Source of the DNA: Duganella sp. BuS-21
GTDB lineage: Bacteria > Pseudomonadota > Gammaproteobacteria > Burkholderiales > Burkholderiaceae_D
Length of the DNA stretch: 64,000 nt
Direction: 5' to 3'
Assembly: GCA_041874725.1 (NCBI GenBank)
Contig: CP097466.1
Coordinates: 4,278,001 to 4,342,000, forward strand
Shown here: positions 8,218 to 16,691 of the stretch, one piece after another
Position numbering within the stretch: the first letter of the stretch is position 1
Layout of the letters: each line of letters starts with the position of its first letter
Made by a program: the position numbers and the translations under genes
Notes under the pieces: generated by a model
Databases searched by the model: none
What the model was told of the DNA's origin: nothing
The model's input: the letters and a program-made list of their open reading frames with translations, nothing else

Positions 8218-9404
8218 TATGGTTTCTCCTTGCCCGGGGTTTCATTGGCCCACACCAGCGCGCGCTGGGTGATGACGGGGCCGACCACTTCCAGCAGCAG
8301 CGTCATCGCGGCCAGCGCCGCCAGTTCGTCGACCAGCACGATCCCCATATATTTGGTCTGCTCCAGCAGCAGCGTGACGAACACCGACATCGGCGACAGC
8401 GCGATGCCGGTCAACAATCCCTTGCGCCAGGAGATGCCGCCGACGTGCGCGAACGCGGCCACGCTGGCGGCCTTGACCACGAAGCGCGCCAGCAGCAGCA
8501 CGGCGGCCAGCGCCGCGCCATCGACCACACGTTCCCACTCCAACGTGGAGACGGCGAACACGAACAGCAGCACGGTCAGTAGTTCGCCGATGCCGCCGAA
8601 GTTACGCTCGGTGCGGCTGAAGGCGACGCGCTTGTGGCGCGCGGCCAGGCCGAAGGTCAGCGTCGCCAGCACCGGCGAGACGTCGAGCGCGCGCGAGGCA
8701 GCCACCAGCAGGATCACGCCGAGCGCAAACGCGATGGTGCCATCCTGCGCCAGCGCGCCCAGGCGGCGCAGCAGCAGCGGCACGATGAAGCCCATAATCG
8801 CGCCCATGGCGGCCGACACCAGCAGCTCGATGCCGCTGTGCGAAATGGCCTGCGTCAGGCTGCCGGAAGTCTGGAACACCCAGAAGCCCACCACCACCTT
8901 GAACACAAACAGCGCCACGACGCTGTTGATCGCCACCAGGTGCAGCACGCGCTCGGTCACCTGACCGGAACTGTTTTCTTCATTAATCACGCGCAGCACA
9001 CCGGCCGGCGAGGTGGACATGGCCAGCGAGGCCAGCAGCAGCGAAGTCAGCGAGGGCATGCCGCTCAGGTGCGAGATCAGGTAGACCACGCCAAAGGTCG
9101 CGGCCGACTCCACCAGGCCGCTGACGGCAATCCAGGGATTAATCCGCAACCAGTGCAGATTGATGCGATAACCAAATTCAAACAGGATCAAGCCAAACGC
9201 CAGATTGGCGAGGATGGTCACATTGCTCGATGCGCCGCTGCTCAGTGCTTCCGGAAATGCCTGTGCCAATAAAAATCCAACCAAACCGTAAACACTGATG
9301 CGCGGCAAGCGCGTCCAGCGATGCACGAATTCCCCCGAGAGCCATGCCACGGCAATCGCCAGTGGCCAGCCCAGATCGGCCAAAATGACCTGAATATCCG
9401 GCAT
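8217..9404 (-). CDS. Cation:proton antiporter (CPA2-like)
   Basis: The 395-residue membrane protein has 11-13 hydrophobic segments and resembles the Na+/H+ exchanger fold: an N-terminal [15 protein letters not shown] segment, [13 protein letters not shown], and a region of unwound helices around [23 protein letters not shown] where the ion-binding acidic residue of this fold normally sits. It would exchange a monovalent cation or an organic ion for protons at the inner membrane. The start at 9404 (MPDIQVIL) has AAGGAG at ideal spacing; the longer ORF to 9488 does not. It is coupled to ybdK downstream and divergent from fghA. Confidence 0.8.
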   Translation of the reverse strand: MPDIQVILADLGWPLAIAVAWLSGEFVHRWTRLPRISVYGLVGFLLAQAFPEALSSGASSNVTILANLAFGLILFEFGYRINLHWLRINPWIAVSGLVESAATFGVVYLISHLSGMPSLTSLLLASLAMSTSPAGVLRVINEENSSGQVTERVLHLVAINSVVALFVFKVVVGFWVFQTSGSLTQAISHSGIELLVSAAMGAIMGFIVPLLLRRLGALAQDGTIAFALGVILLVAASRALDVSPVLATLTFGLAARHKRVAFSRTERNFGGIGELLTVLLFVFAVSTLEWERVVDGAALAAVLLLARFVVKAASVAAFAHVGGISWRKGLLTGIALSPMSVFVTLLLEQTKYMGIVLVDELAALAAMTLLLEVVGPVITQRALVWANETPGKEKP

Positions 9405-9490
9405 GTACTTCTCCTTTATAAAGATACTTGTACAATTCTGGACTATTCGCACGGTTTTCACTGTGCGCCAAGGAACATAAGGAAACAACT

Positions 9491-10336
9491 ATGCTGGAAC
9501 TTGTCAGTGAACACGCTTGCTTCGGGGGCGTGCAGCGCTTCTATCGTCACGCATCGCGCGAAATCGGCTTGCCGATGCGTTTCTCGGTGTTCATACCGCC
9601 GCAGGCTGCGCAGAGGCCGCTGCCGGCGCTGTTCTATCTGGCAGGCCTGACCTGCAGCGAAGAGACCTTCCCGATCAAGGCCGGCGCGCAGCGCGTGGCG
9701 GCCGAACTGGGCCTGGTGCTGATCGCGCCAGACACCAGCCCGCGCGGCGCCAATGTACCAGGCGAAACCGACAGCTGGGATTTCGGCGTCGGCGCCGGCT
9801 TTTATCTCGACGCCACCGAGCTTGCGTGGGCCAAGCACTACCGCATGTACAGCTACATCCATGAGCTGCGCGAACTGGTGACGCGCGAATTGCCGGTCGA
9901 TGCGCAGCGCATCGGCATCTTCGGCCATTCGATGGGCGGGCACGGCGCGCTGACCATGGCGCTCAAGCGTCCCGACGTGTTCAAGTCGGTGTCCGCGTTT
10001 GCACCGATTGCCGCGCCGTCGCAATGCCCGTGGGGTGTGAAAGCCTTCAGCGGCTACCTCGGCGACGACAAGGCGACATGGGGCGCGCATGACGCCAGCC
10101 TGCTGATGGCCAACGCCAGCACGCCCTTCCCGGCAGGCATCCTGATCGACCAGGGCCTGGGCGACAAGTTCCTGAAAGAGCAACTGTATCCCGAGGCATT
10201 CGAAGCGGCCTGCGCACGCGCGGCGCAGCCGCTGACCCTGCGCCGGCATGAAGGCTACGATCACGGCTACTACTTTATCGAGACCTTCGTGGAGGACCAC
10301 CTGCGCTTCCACGCGCGCAATCTCGCTACAGCTTGA
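9491..10336 (+). CDS. fghA: S-formylglutathione hydrolase
   Basis: The 281-residue protein is an esterase-D-type alpha/beta hydrolase. Hallmarks are [18 protein letters not shown], the substrate-side [14 protein letters not shown], the nucleophile elbow [14 protein letters not shown] (Ser147) and the late histidine motif [20 protein letters not shown]. It hydrolyses S-formylglutathione to formate and glutathione, the last step of glutathione-dependent formaldehyde detoxification. No glutathione-dependent formaldehyde dehydrogenase (frmA) lies next to it, which would be the usual partner. The ATG at 9491 follows AAGGAAA; an upstream reading from 9428 is not supported. Its end overlaps the convergent PfpI-type gene by 11 bases. 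Confidence 0.93.
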   Translation: MLELVSEHACFGGVQRFYRHASREIGLPMRFSVFIPPQAAQRPLPALFYLAGLTCSEETFPIKAGAQRVAAELGLVLIAPDTSPRGANVPGETDSWDFGVGAGFYLDATELAWAKHYRMYSYIHELRELVTRELPVDAQRIGIFGHSMGGHGALTMALKRPDVFKSVSAFAPIAAPSQCPWGVKAFSGYLGDDKATWGAHDASLLMANASTPFPAGILIDQGLGDKFLKEQLYPEAFEAACARAAQPLTLRRHEGYDHGYYFIETFVEDHLRFHARNLATA

Positions 10337-10907
10337 TTTCCGTGCCCAGCTTGGTCAGGAACTGGGCGATCCACGCCGGATGCGCAGGCCAGGCCGGCGC
10401 GGTGACGAAAATGCCGTCGGTCACCGCCTGATCGACCGCGATGTCGGCATATTTGCCGCCGGCCAGCCTGACTTCGGGCGAGCATGCGGGATAGGCGGAG
10501 ATGGTCTTGCCGCTGATGACTTCGGCGGCGGCCAGCAACTGGGCGCCGTGGCAGATGGCGGCAATCGGCTTGTTGGCGGCCGCGAACTGCTGGACCAATT
10601 CGATCACGCGCGGATTCAGGCGCAGGTATTCCGGCGCGCGGCCGCCGGCGATCATCAGCGCATCGTAGTTGCCGACATCGGCATCGGCGAAGCTGGCGTT
10701 CAGCTTGAACAGATGACCGGGCTTTTCGGAATAGGTCTGGTCGCCTTCGAAATCATGGATGGCGGTCTTGATGGTGTCGCCGGCCTTCTTGTCGGGGCAA
10801 ACGGCATGCACCGTATGGCCGACCGCCAGCAGCGCCTGGAACGGCACCATGGTCTCATAATCTTCCGCAAAATCGCCCGTCAAAAACAGTATCTTCTTCG
10901 CAGCCAC
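10326..10907 (-). CDS. DJ-1/PfpI family protein
   Basis: The 193-residue protein begins [20 protein letters not shown], the characteristic first strand and acidic loop of the DJ-1/PfpI family, and has the nucleophile motif [16 protein letters not shown] with Cys119 followed directly by His. Relatives are intracellular peptidases, chaperones or deglycases acting on methylglyoxal-modified groups. Its position tail-to-tail with formaldehyde-detoxifying fghA is compatible with carbonyl stress defence, but this is only context. A GTG at 10907 is chosen because AAAGGA is 6 bases upstream and the frame before it (to 11045) lacks family similarity. Confidence 0.88.
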   Translation of the reverse strand: MAAKKILFLTGDFAEDYETMVPFQALLAVGHTVHAVCPDKKAGDTIKTAIHDFEGDQTYSEKPGHLFKLNASFADADVGNYDALMIAGGRAPEYLRLNPRVIELVQQFAAANKPIAAICHGAQLLAAAEVISGKTISAYPACSPEVRLAGGKYADIAVDQAVTDGIFVTAPAWPAHPAWIAQFLTKLGTEIKL

Positions 10908-11034
10908 GGTGTATCCTTTCCTGAAAGTTAAAAGGGCCGCAACATTGTCGTTCCGGTCCAACGATACTACCCCGTTTGCACCATGTTTGCATTTCCTCAC
11001 ACGCCCCGCCACAACGCCGCCGTAAACTGGCCCG

Positions 11035-11823
11035 ATGCCAGCCACTGCCCCACCCGCCCGCTACGACCTACCGTGGAAAACCGCGCTGACACACGCGTTC
11101 CGCGCATTCATGTCATTCTTCTTTGCCGAACTCAGCGAGCAGATCGACTGGAATAAGCGTGCCCGCTTCCACGACAAAGAACTGGCAAGCATCGGCTTCG
11201 GCGACGCCCCCAACGTCATGGTTGCCGACAAACTGGTCGAGGTTTGCCTTCGCCATGGCCGGGCTGTATCAGCATCGCTGGAGTAAACCGCGCATAATCG
11301 TGTTATTCAAAGTGCTTAACTGGATGATGGCCTTGCCTTCCTCATATCAAGAGCGCTATTGGCAAGCTATCAGAAGTTTGGAAAAGGAGCATAAAATGGC
11401 ATGGCTTCCCCATTGGAGCAGTCCTTCATGGACAAAGGGCGGGAAGAAGGCCTGAAGAAGGGCTTGCGAGAAGGCCGAAAGGAAGGCTGGGAGGGAGGTC
11501 TGGAAAAAGGTCTGGAAGGAAGGTAATGCCGTTAAGTTAAGCGATGTCGTCCCGGCGAAAGCCGGGATCCATGCTGAGTTAGCCGGGCATGCACCTCATG
11601 GATTCCCGCATTCGCGGGAATGACGAAGCCTATTTTCAGCTTAACTTAACGGCATTACTGGAAGGAAGGCGCTGTTGCGGTGTTGGAACGTCAGCTCACG
11701 CGTCGCTTCGGGCCGCTCTCGGAGACCACCAGGAAAAAATTGGTCAGGGCCAGCCTGGCGCAGTTGGAAGCATGGGGCGATGCGCTGCCGGAGGCGAAAA
11801 CGCTGAAGCAGGTGTTTAAATAG
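11035..11823 (+). pseudogene. Decayed Rpn/DUF4351-type gene, split by a MITE
   Basis: Pieces in three frames match one family of putative nuclease/transposase-like proteins. The start (11035-11280) reads [20 protein letters not shown] and ends DKLVEVCLRHGRA; the middle (11280-11400) reads FKVLNWMMALPSSYQERYWQ; a Lys/Glu/Gly-rich linker follows (MDKGREEGLKKGLREGRKEG); and the end (11665-11823) reads EGAVAVLERQLTRRFGPLSE to LPEAKTLKQVFK, the DUF4351 tail. A large central part is missing and there are at least two frameshifts. The MITE at 11524 sits inside the linker. Nothing functional should be made. Confidence 0.78.
11524..11657. mobile_element. 134-bp MITE, copy 2
   Basis: It is identical in length to copy 1 and differs at one base. 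It has perfect 19-bp terminal repeats and a perfect 12-bp target duplication CTGGAAGGAAGG (11512-11523 and 11658-11669). It lies inside the decayed DUF4351-type gene. The single difference between copies points to recent movement. Confidence 0.93.
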
Positions 11824-11852
11824 AAAAAGGCCGCAACGTCACCATTGCGGCC
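11824..11852 (-). terminator. Intrinsic terminator of cheV
   Basis: Perfect 8-bp stem GGCCGCAA/TTGCGGCC (11829-11836 with 11845-11852), 8-base loop, followed on the minus strand by five T. It is 25 bases beyond the cheV stop. Confidence 0.85.
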
Positions 11853-11877
11853 CCTCGATACCACGCGGCTAAAACGC

Positions 11878-12846
11878 TCAGGCGGCGCTCGCGGCCTTGC
11901 CCAGCACGGCGCGTATGGTACCCGCCAGATCTTCGGCCGAGAACTTCGCTACATACGCATCCGCGCCCACGCCCTTGACGTGATCCTCGTTGGTCTTGCC
12001 CGACAGCGAAGAATGGATCACCACCGGAATCTTGCCGAAGCGCGGATCCTGCTTGATCAGACGGGTCAGCGTAAAGCCATCCATCTCCGGCATTTCCAGG
12101 TCGGTCAGCACCATCGCCACGCGATCAGTGATCGGCAGGCCTTCGGCCTTGGCGCCTTCGGCGATCGATTGCAGACGGTCCCAGGCTTCCTTGCCCGACT
12201 TGGTCATGATGAAGTGCACGCCCATTGCCTCCAGGCCTTTTTCGATCAGATTGCGCGCCACCACCGAATCGTCGGCGGCCAGCACGACCGAACCCGGCTT
12301 GAGTATCACTTTCGGGCCGATGGTTTCCGGATCGATGTCGTCGCGCTCCGGCGGCACCAATTCGCGCAGAATGGTTTCCACGTCCAGCACCTGGGCCAGG
12401 CGGGTATTCTGCACGTCGCCGTCAACGCGGGCAATACTGGTAACCTTGCCGCCGGCCGTGCCTTCGGCGGTCAGCACCTGGCTCCAGTCCAGGCGCACGA
12501 TTTCATCCACAGATTCCACCGCGAACGCCTGCGTGGTACGCGCGAACTCGGTGACCAACATGATATTCAGACCGGTTTTTGGGGTCACACCGACAATGCC
12601 TGGCAAATCCAGCACCGTGATGATTTGTCCGCGCAGATTCACAACGCCGAGCATGTGTGGCGGGGATCCGGCCACAGCAGTCACTTCAGGCATCGCCACG
12701 ATCTCGCGGATTTTGAAGACGTTAATGCCGAACAACTCCGAGTGTTCGCCGTTGGCGTCGCCGCCCAGACGGAACAGAAGCAATTCGAACTTGTTGGAGT
12801 TGGTTAAGTTACTGCGCTCATCAACTTCCTGCTGAACAGATTTCAT
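11878..12846 (-). CDS. cheV: Chemotaxis protein CheV (CheW-receiver)
   Basis: The 322-residue protein has an N-terminal CheW domain (residues ~17-165: FELLLFRLGG, FGINVFKIREIVAMPEVTAV, MLGVVNLRGQIITVLDLPGI) and a C-terminal receiver domain (~185-315: VVLAADDSVVARNLIEKGL, VLTDLEMPEMDGFTL with the phosphoacceptor Asp, and VAKFSAEDL with the switch Lys). CheV couples receptors to the CheA kinase and dampens signalling when phosphorylated. It stands alone without other che genes. A terminator follows directly. A tRNA-Gly gene lies on the same strand upstream, separated by its own terminator. Confidence 0.95.
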   Translation of the reverse strand: MKSVQQEVDERSNLTNSNKFELLLFRLGGDANGEHSELFGINVFKIREIVAMPEVTAVAGSPPHMLGVVNLRGQIITVLDLPGIVGVTPKTGLNIMLVTEFARTTQAFAVESVDEIVRLDWSQVLTAEGTAGGKVTSIARVDGDVQNTRLAQVLDVETILRELVPPERDDIDPETIGPKVILKPGSVVLAADDSVVARNLIEKGLEAMGVHFIMTKSGKEAWDRLQSIAEGAKAEGLPITDRVAMVLTDLEMPEMDGFTLTRLIKQDPRFGKIPVVIHSSLSGKTNEDHVKGVGADAYVAKFSAEDLAGTIRAVLGKAASAA

Positions 12847-12926
12847 GGATATCGTCTCCTTCGGTGGTCCTAAGGCAGTATAACGTTTGCAAGAGGAAGA
12901 TGTTGTGTTGGAGAACGATAAACAAC

Positions 12927-12956
12927 AAAAAAAGGAAGCCCGCAGGCTTCCTTTTT
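12927..12956 (-). terminator. Terminator downstream of tRNA-Gly
   Basis: GGAAGCC/GGCTTCC stem (12934-12940 and 12945-12951) with a 4-base loop. A run of T follows on either strand, so it can work in both directions; it lies 28 bases beyond the tRNA 3' end. Confidence 0.85.
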
Positions 12957-12983
12957 ACATGTACTTTAACGAAGTACGAATTC

Positions 12984-13059
12984 TGGAGCGGGAGAAGAGT
13001 CTCGAACTCTCGACCTCAACCTTGGCAAGGTTGCGCTCTACCAACTGAGCTACTCCCGC
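12984..13059 (-). tRNA. tRNA-Gly (GCC)
   Basis: The minus strand gives a full 76-base cloverleaf. The acceptor stem GCGGGAG pairs with CTCCCGC; the D arm is AGCTCAGTTGGTAGAGC; the anticodon arm CAACCTTGCCAAGGTTG carries anticodon GCC; the T arm has GTTCGAGAC. The 3' CCA is encoded in the DNA. There is no sign of an integrated element at its 3' end. Confidence 0.98.
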
Positions 13060-13173
13060 AGAAGGCAATATTATGACAGAAAGATTTTCCTTCCGCCAGT
13101 ACCTCTGCCCAACTTTTTACCGTTCTTCCAATAGTGTAAGCTTAGCCTCGTTTGCCCACGGAGAAGAGCAGGA

Positions 13174-14808
13174 ATGGATTCCATCGAAGTTGTGCTGATC
13201 ATGCTGCTGGCGGTGGTGGCCAGCGCCTACATCCGCAGGGTGCTGCCGCGCTCCATCCCGCTGCCGCTGGTGCAGATCGCCCTCGGCGCGCTGATCGCCG
13301 CCAAATCGAGTCATGGCGTCGACCTCGAGCCGGACCTGTTCTTCCTGGTCTTCCTGCCGCCGCTGCTGTTCCTCGACGGCTGGCGCATCCCCAAGAGCGG
13401 CCTGCTACGCGACAAAGGCACCATCCTGGAACTGGCTTTCGGTTTGGTCGTGTTTACGGTGGTGGGCGCCGGCTTCCTGATTCACTGGATGATTCCCGCC
13501 ATGCCGCTGCCGGTGGCGTTCGCGCTGGCGGCCATCGTCTCGCCGACCGACCCGATCGCGGTCAGCTCGATCGCCTCCAGCACGCCGATCCCGAAACGCC
13601 TGATGCACATCCTGGAAGGCGAATCGCTGCTGAACGACGCTTCCGGCCTGGTGTGCTTCCGCTTCGCGGTGGCGGCGGCCATGACCGGCGCCTTCTCGCT
13701 GCAAACCGCCGCCCTCACCTTCGTCTGGCTGGTGGTGGCAGGCATCGCGGCCGGCGTCGGCCTGACGCTGCTGATCACCTGGGTGCAGCGCTGGCTGGTG
13801 CGTCACTTCGGCGAACCTGCCGGCTCACCGATCCTGGTCAACCTGCTGATCCCCTTCGGCGCCTACCTGGTGGCCGAACGCCTGCACGCCTCCGGCATCC
13901 TGGCGGCGGTGGCGGCCGGCGTCACCATGAGCTACGTGGAACTGAGCGGCCACGCGCACGCCAACACCCGCATCCAGCGCTCGGCGGTCTGGGACACGGT
14001 GCAGTTCGCGCTCAACGGCGTGATGTTCGTGCTGCTCGGCGAACAGCTGCCCGACATCTTCCGCCTGGCCGGCGCCTCGCTCGAAGAAAGCGGCCATGTC
14101 AACCGCTGGTGGCTGGTGGTGTACGCCTTCGCCATCACCGGCGGCTTGCTGACGCTGCGCATGGCCTGGGTCTGGGCCTCGCTGCGGCTGACCATCTTCA
14201 AGCAGAAGGTGCGCCATCTGCCGCGCCACAAAATCAATCCGCGCCTGCTGCTGGCGACCACGCTGGCCGGCGCACGCGGCACCATCACCCTGGCCGGCGT
14301 ACTCACGTTGCCGTTGGTGCTGCCGGACGGCTCGCCCTTCCCGGCGCGCGCACTGACCATCTTCCTGGCCTGCTCGGTGATCCTGATCTCGCTGCTGGTG
14401 GCCAGCATCGCCCTGCCACGCCTGCTGGCCGGCGTCACCTTCCCCGCCGAACCCGAGGCGCAGCAGGAAGAAGACCTGGCAAGGCGGGCGGCGGCCAACG
14501 CCGCGATCAGCGCCATCGAAAAAACGCAAATCGCGCTGATGGAGTCGGACGCCTGCGTCGATCCGGAAGTCTATCCGCAGGCGGCGGCGCGCGTGATCGC
14601 CTTCTATGAGCACAAGCTCAAGGAAGTCGATCCCGCCAGCGAGACGGCCTGGCGCAAGACCGACTCCGCCGAAAAGGAATTGCGCCTGGCGGCACTGGAT
14701 GCCGAGCGCCGCACCGTCTGGGAGCTGGCGCGGCACGATCACATCTCCGACGCGATCTCGCGCAAGCTGGTGCGTGAAATCGACCTGATGGAAGCGCGCT
14801 ATCGCTAA
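13174..14808 (+). CDS. CPA1-family Na+/H+ antiporter
   Basis: The 544-residue protein has ~12 membrane helices and a ~120-residue cytoplasmic tail. CPA1 hallmarks are FFLVFLPPLLFLDGWRI (the amiloride-site-like LPPLLF), ALAAIVSPTDPIAVSSI, the ion-binding core LEGESLLNDASGLVCFRFAV with Asn-Asp, and LAGARGTITLAGVL. It exports Na+ (or K+) in exchange for protons, serving pH and salt balance. The C-terminal region (~420-544) is charged and helical, as in regulated NhaP-type proteins. Only 4 bases separate it from the LytS-like kinase downstream, so the three genes probably form one operon. Confidence 0.92.
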   Translation: MDSIEVVLIMLLAVVASAYIRRVLPRSIPLPLVQIALGALIAAKSSHGVDLEPDLFFLVFLPPLLFLDGWRIPKSGLLRDKGTILELAFGLVVFTVVGAGFLIHWMIPAMPLPVAFALAAIVSPTDPIAVSSIASSTPIPKRLMHILEGESLLNDASGLVCFRFAVAAAMTGAFSLQTAALTFVWLVVAGIAAGVGLTLLITWVQRWLVRHFGEPAGSPILVNLLIPFGAYLVAERLHASGILAAVAAGVTMSYVELSGHAHANTRIQRSAVWDTVQFALNGVMFVLLGEQLPDIFRLAGASLEESGHVNRWWLVVYAFAITGGLLTLRMAWVWASLRLTIFKQKVRHLPRHKINPRLLLATTLAGARGTITLAGVLTLPLVLPDGSPFPARALTIFLACSVILISLLVASIALPRLLAGVTFPAEPEAQQEEDLARRAAANAAISAIEKTQIALMESDACVDPEVYPQAAARVIAFYEHKLKEVDPASETAWRKTDSAEKELRLAALDAERRTVWELARHDHISDAISRKLVREIDLMEARYR

Positions 14809-14812
14809 GCCC

Positions 14813-15883
14813 ATGCAAAGGACCCGGACCATCATCGCCATCGCCTGGATTTTGTTCTGGGTGCTCATGGTATCGACCTCGGTGCAGGAATACCTGCGCG
14901 GCCATGACCACGGGATCTGGAAGCCGATCCTGTGGGAGACATCATCGGCGCTGACCGGCACCCTGCTGCTGCTGGCGCAACGCCACACCACGCGCAGGTA
15001 CGATGCCCTGATCGCCACGCCGGTGCGCTGGTTCCTGCGCCAGCTGGCCTGGTTGCCGGTGTACTGGATCGCCTTCGTGCCGATCGCCTTCGGCCTGCGC
15101 CACATCGTCTATTCATGGATGGGCGACACCTACACCCACGAAGGCTGGGCCGAAGTTTACCTGTACGAAGACATCAAGATGACGGTGTTCTTCTGCATCT
15201 TCGCCACCATCACCTTCGGCGTGCTGTCCTTCCACGCCATGCTGGACGAAAAAGTCCGCGTGGAGCGCGCCAACGCCTCGCTGCGCGAAGCGCAGCTGCT
15301 GCGACTGAGCCAGCAGATGCAGCCGCATTTCCTGTTCAACGCGCTGAACACGATATCGTCGCTGATGTACAGCGACGTGGCGCGCGCCGACGCCATGCTG
15401 ATCCAGCTGTCCGACGTATTGCGCGCCACGCTGGACGTGGGCGAACGCCACCTGGTGCCGCTGGAGACCGAATTGCGCATCCTGCGCGGTTACGCCGCGC
15501 TGATGGCCGAACGCTTTTCAGATCGCGTCACCATCACATGGGACATCGACGAAACGCTGCTGGCATGCGAAGTTCCGGTGATGAGCATGCAGCCGCTATT
15601 GGAAAACATCTTCAAGCACACCGTCGAAAAGCGCCGCCAGCCCACCGCCATCCACATCGCGGTCCAGCGCCAGCGGGACACTCTGCTGCTACGCCTCGAA
15701 GATGACAGCGGCACGCTGTCCCCCAACGTCGGGGTCAGTTCCGACAATCGGACAAATGGCATCGGCGTGCGCAATCTGCGCGCGCGCCTGGCGGCTTTGT
15801 ACGGCAAGCGGGCCGGCTTCGAGCTGGTTCCATTGGAGCCCGCCGGCGTGCGGGCCGAGGTGCGGCTGCCATGCGCGTCCTGA
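14813..15883 (+). CDS. LytS/YehU-type sensor histidine kinase
   Basis: The 356-residue protein has four predicted membrane helices in residues ~1-145 and a cytoplasmic kinase core of the His_kinase (LytS/YehU) type. The phosphoacceptor motif LSQQMQPHFLFNALNTISSL places His172. A degenerate HATPase domain follows, with MQPLLENIFKHTVEKR (N-box) and GIGVRNLRARLAALYG (G-box). The input signal is unknown and no extracellular domain is present. It overlaps the LytTR response regulator by 13 bases, a standard kinase-regulator pair, and closely follows the Na+/H+ antiporter gene. Confidence 0.93.
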   Translation: MQRTRTIIAIAWILFWVLMVSTSVQEYLRGHDHGIWKPILWETSSALTGTLLLLAQRHTTRRYDALIATPVRWFLRQLAWLPVYWIAFVPIAFGLRHIVYSWMGDTYTHEGWAEVYLYEDIKMTVFFCIFATITFGVLSFHAMLDEKVRVERANASLREAQLLRLSQQMQPHFLFNALNTISSLMYSDVARADAMLIQLSDVLRATLDVGERHLVPLETELRILRGYAALMAERFSDRVTITWDIDETLLACEVPVMSMQPLLENIFKHTVEKRRQPTAIHIAVQRQRDTLLLRLEDDSGTLSPNVGVSSDNRTNGIGVRNLRARLAALYGKRAGFELVPLEPAGVRAEVRLPCAS

Positions 15884-16587
15884 TCGTTGACGACGAGCGG
15901 CCGGCGCGCGACAAGCTGCGCCGCATGCTCGAATCCGAGCCGGGCATCGACGCCATCGAAGAAGCGCGCGACGGTGTGGAGGCGCTGGAGCTGCTGGCCG
16001 CCTTCGCGCCGGATGTACTGCTGCTGGATATCCAGATGCCGGAGATTACCGGCCTCGATGTCGCCGCCTCACTGCCTTCGCCGGCGCCGCTGGTGGTGTT
16101 CGTCACCGCCTACGACGAATACGCCATCCGCGCCTTCGACGCCAACGCCATCGACTACCTGCTCAAGCCCTACGACCAGCCACGCCTGCAACGCGCGCTG
16201 CAGCGGGTGCGCGAACGCCTGGCCCTGCAACGCCCGCCGCAGCAAGCCGCCATGCCGGAGCTGCCAGCCGTGACGCAGTTGCTGGTCCCGGAACGCAGCG
16301 GCACACGGGTGGTGAAGGTAGACCAGATTCAGTGGATAGAAACGGCCGACAACTACGTCATCCTGCATACCGATGACGGCGAGCCGCTGATGCGCCAGAC
16401 GCTGGCCGGCCTGCTGGAAAAACTCGGCCCGCGCTTCGTGCGTTGCCACCGCCGCGCCGCCGTGCAACTGAGCTGGATCGCCAGCATCGTCAATCTCGAC
16501 AAGGGCGACGGTGAGCTGATACTCCACAACGGCGCCCGCGTACCGTGCAGCCGCCAATGCCGCGCCGATGTCATGGCGCGGCTGTAG
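15871..16587 (+). CDS. LytTR-family response regulator
   Basis: The 238-residue protein has a receiver domain (residues 1-120: LIVDDERPARDKLRRML, phosphoacceptor Asp53 in DVLLLDIQMPEITG, Lys in YLLKPYDQ) and a C-terminal LytTR DNA-binding domain (~140-238: IQWIETADNYVILHTDDGEP, RFVRCHRRAAVQLSWI). These AlgR/LytR-type regulators bind direct repeats in promoters. The partner kinase gene overlaps its start. The overlap and the adjacent antiporter suggest regulation of membrane or envelope functions; the target genes are not visible. Confidence 0.94.
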   Translation: MRVLIVDDERPARDKLRRMLESEPGIDAIEEARDGVEALELLAAFAPDVLLLDIQMPEITGLDVAASLPSPAPLVVFVTAYDEYAIRAFDANAIDYLLKPYDQPRLQRALQRVRERLALQRPPQQAAMPELPAVTQLLVPERSGTRVVKVDQIQWIETADNYVILHTDDGEPLMRQTLAGLLEKLGPRFVRCHRRAAVQLSWIASIVNLDKGDGELILHNGARVPCSRQCRADVMARL

Positions 16588-16691
16588 ACCGCAAGCCTCC
16601 GATTCGCCCCAGCCGGCGCCCGGCTCGCCCCACGCCGCTCGACGCCTGCCCGCTCCATGGTTAATCTGGCATCAACCAAAAGGAGCTTGCA

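Noticed and set aside
12984..13059. Integration site at the tRNA-Gly 3' end
   Set aside because: No integrase gene and no repeated tRNA 3' segment are seen nearby.
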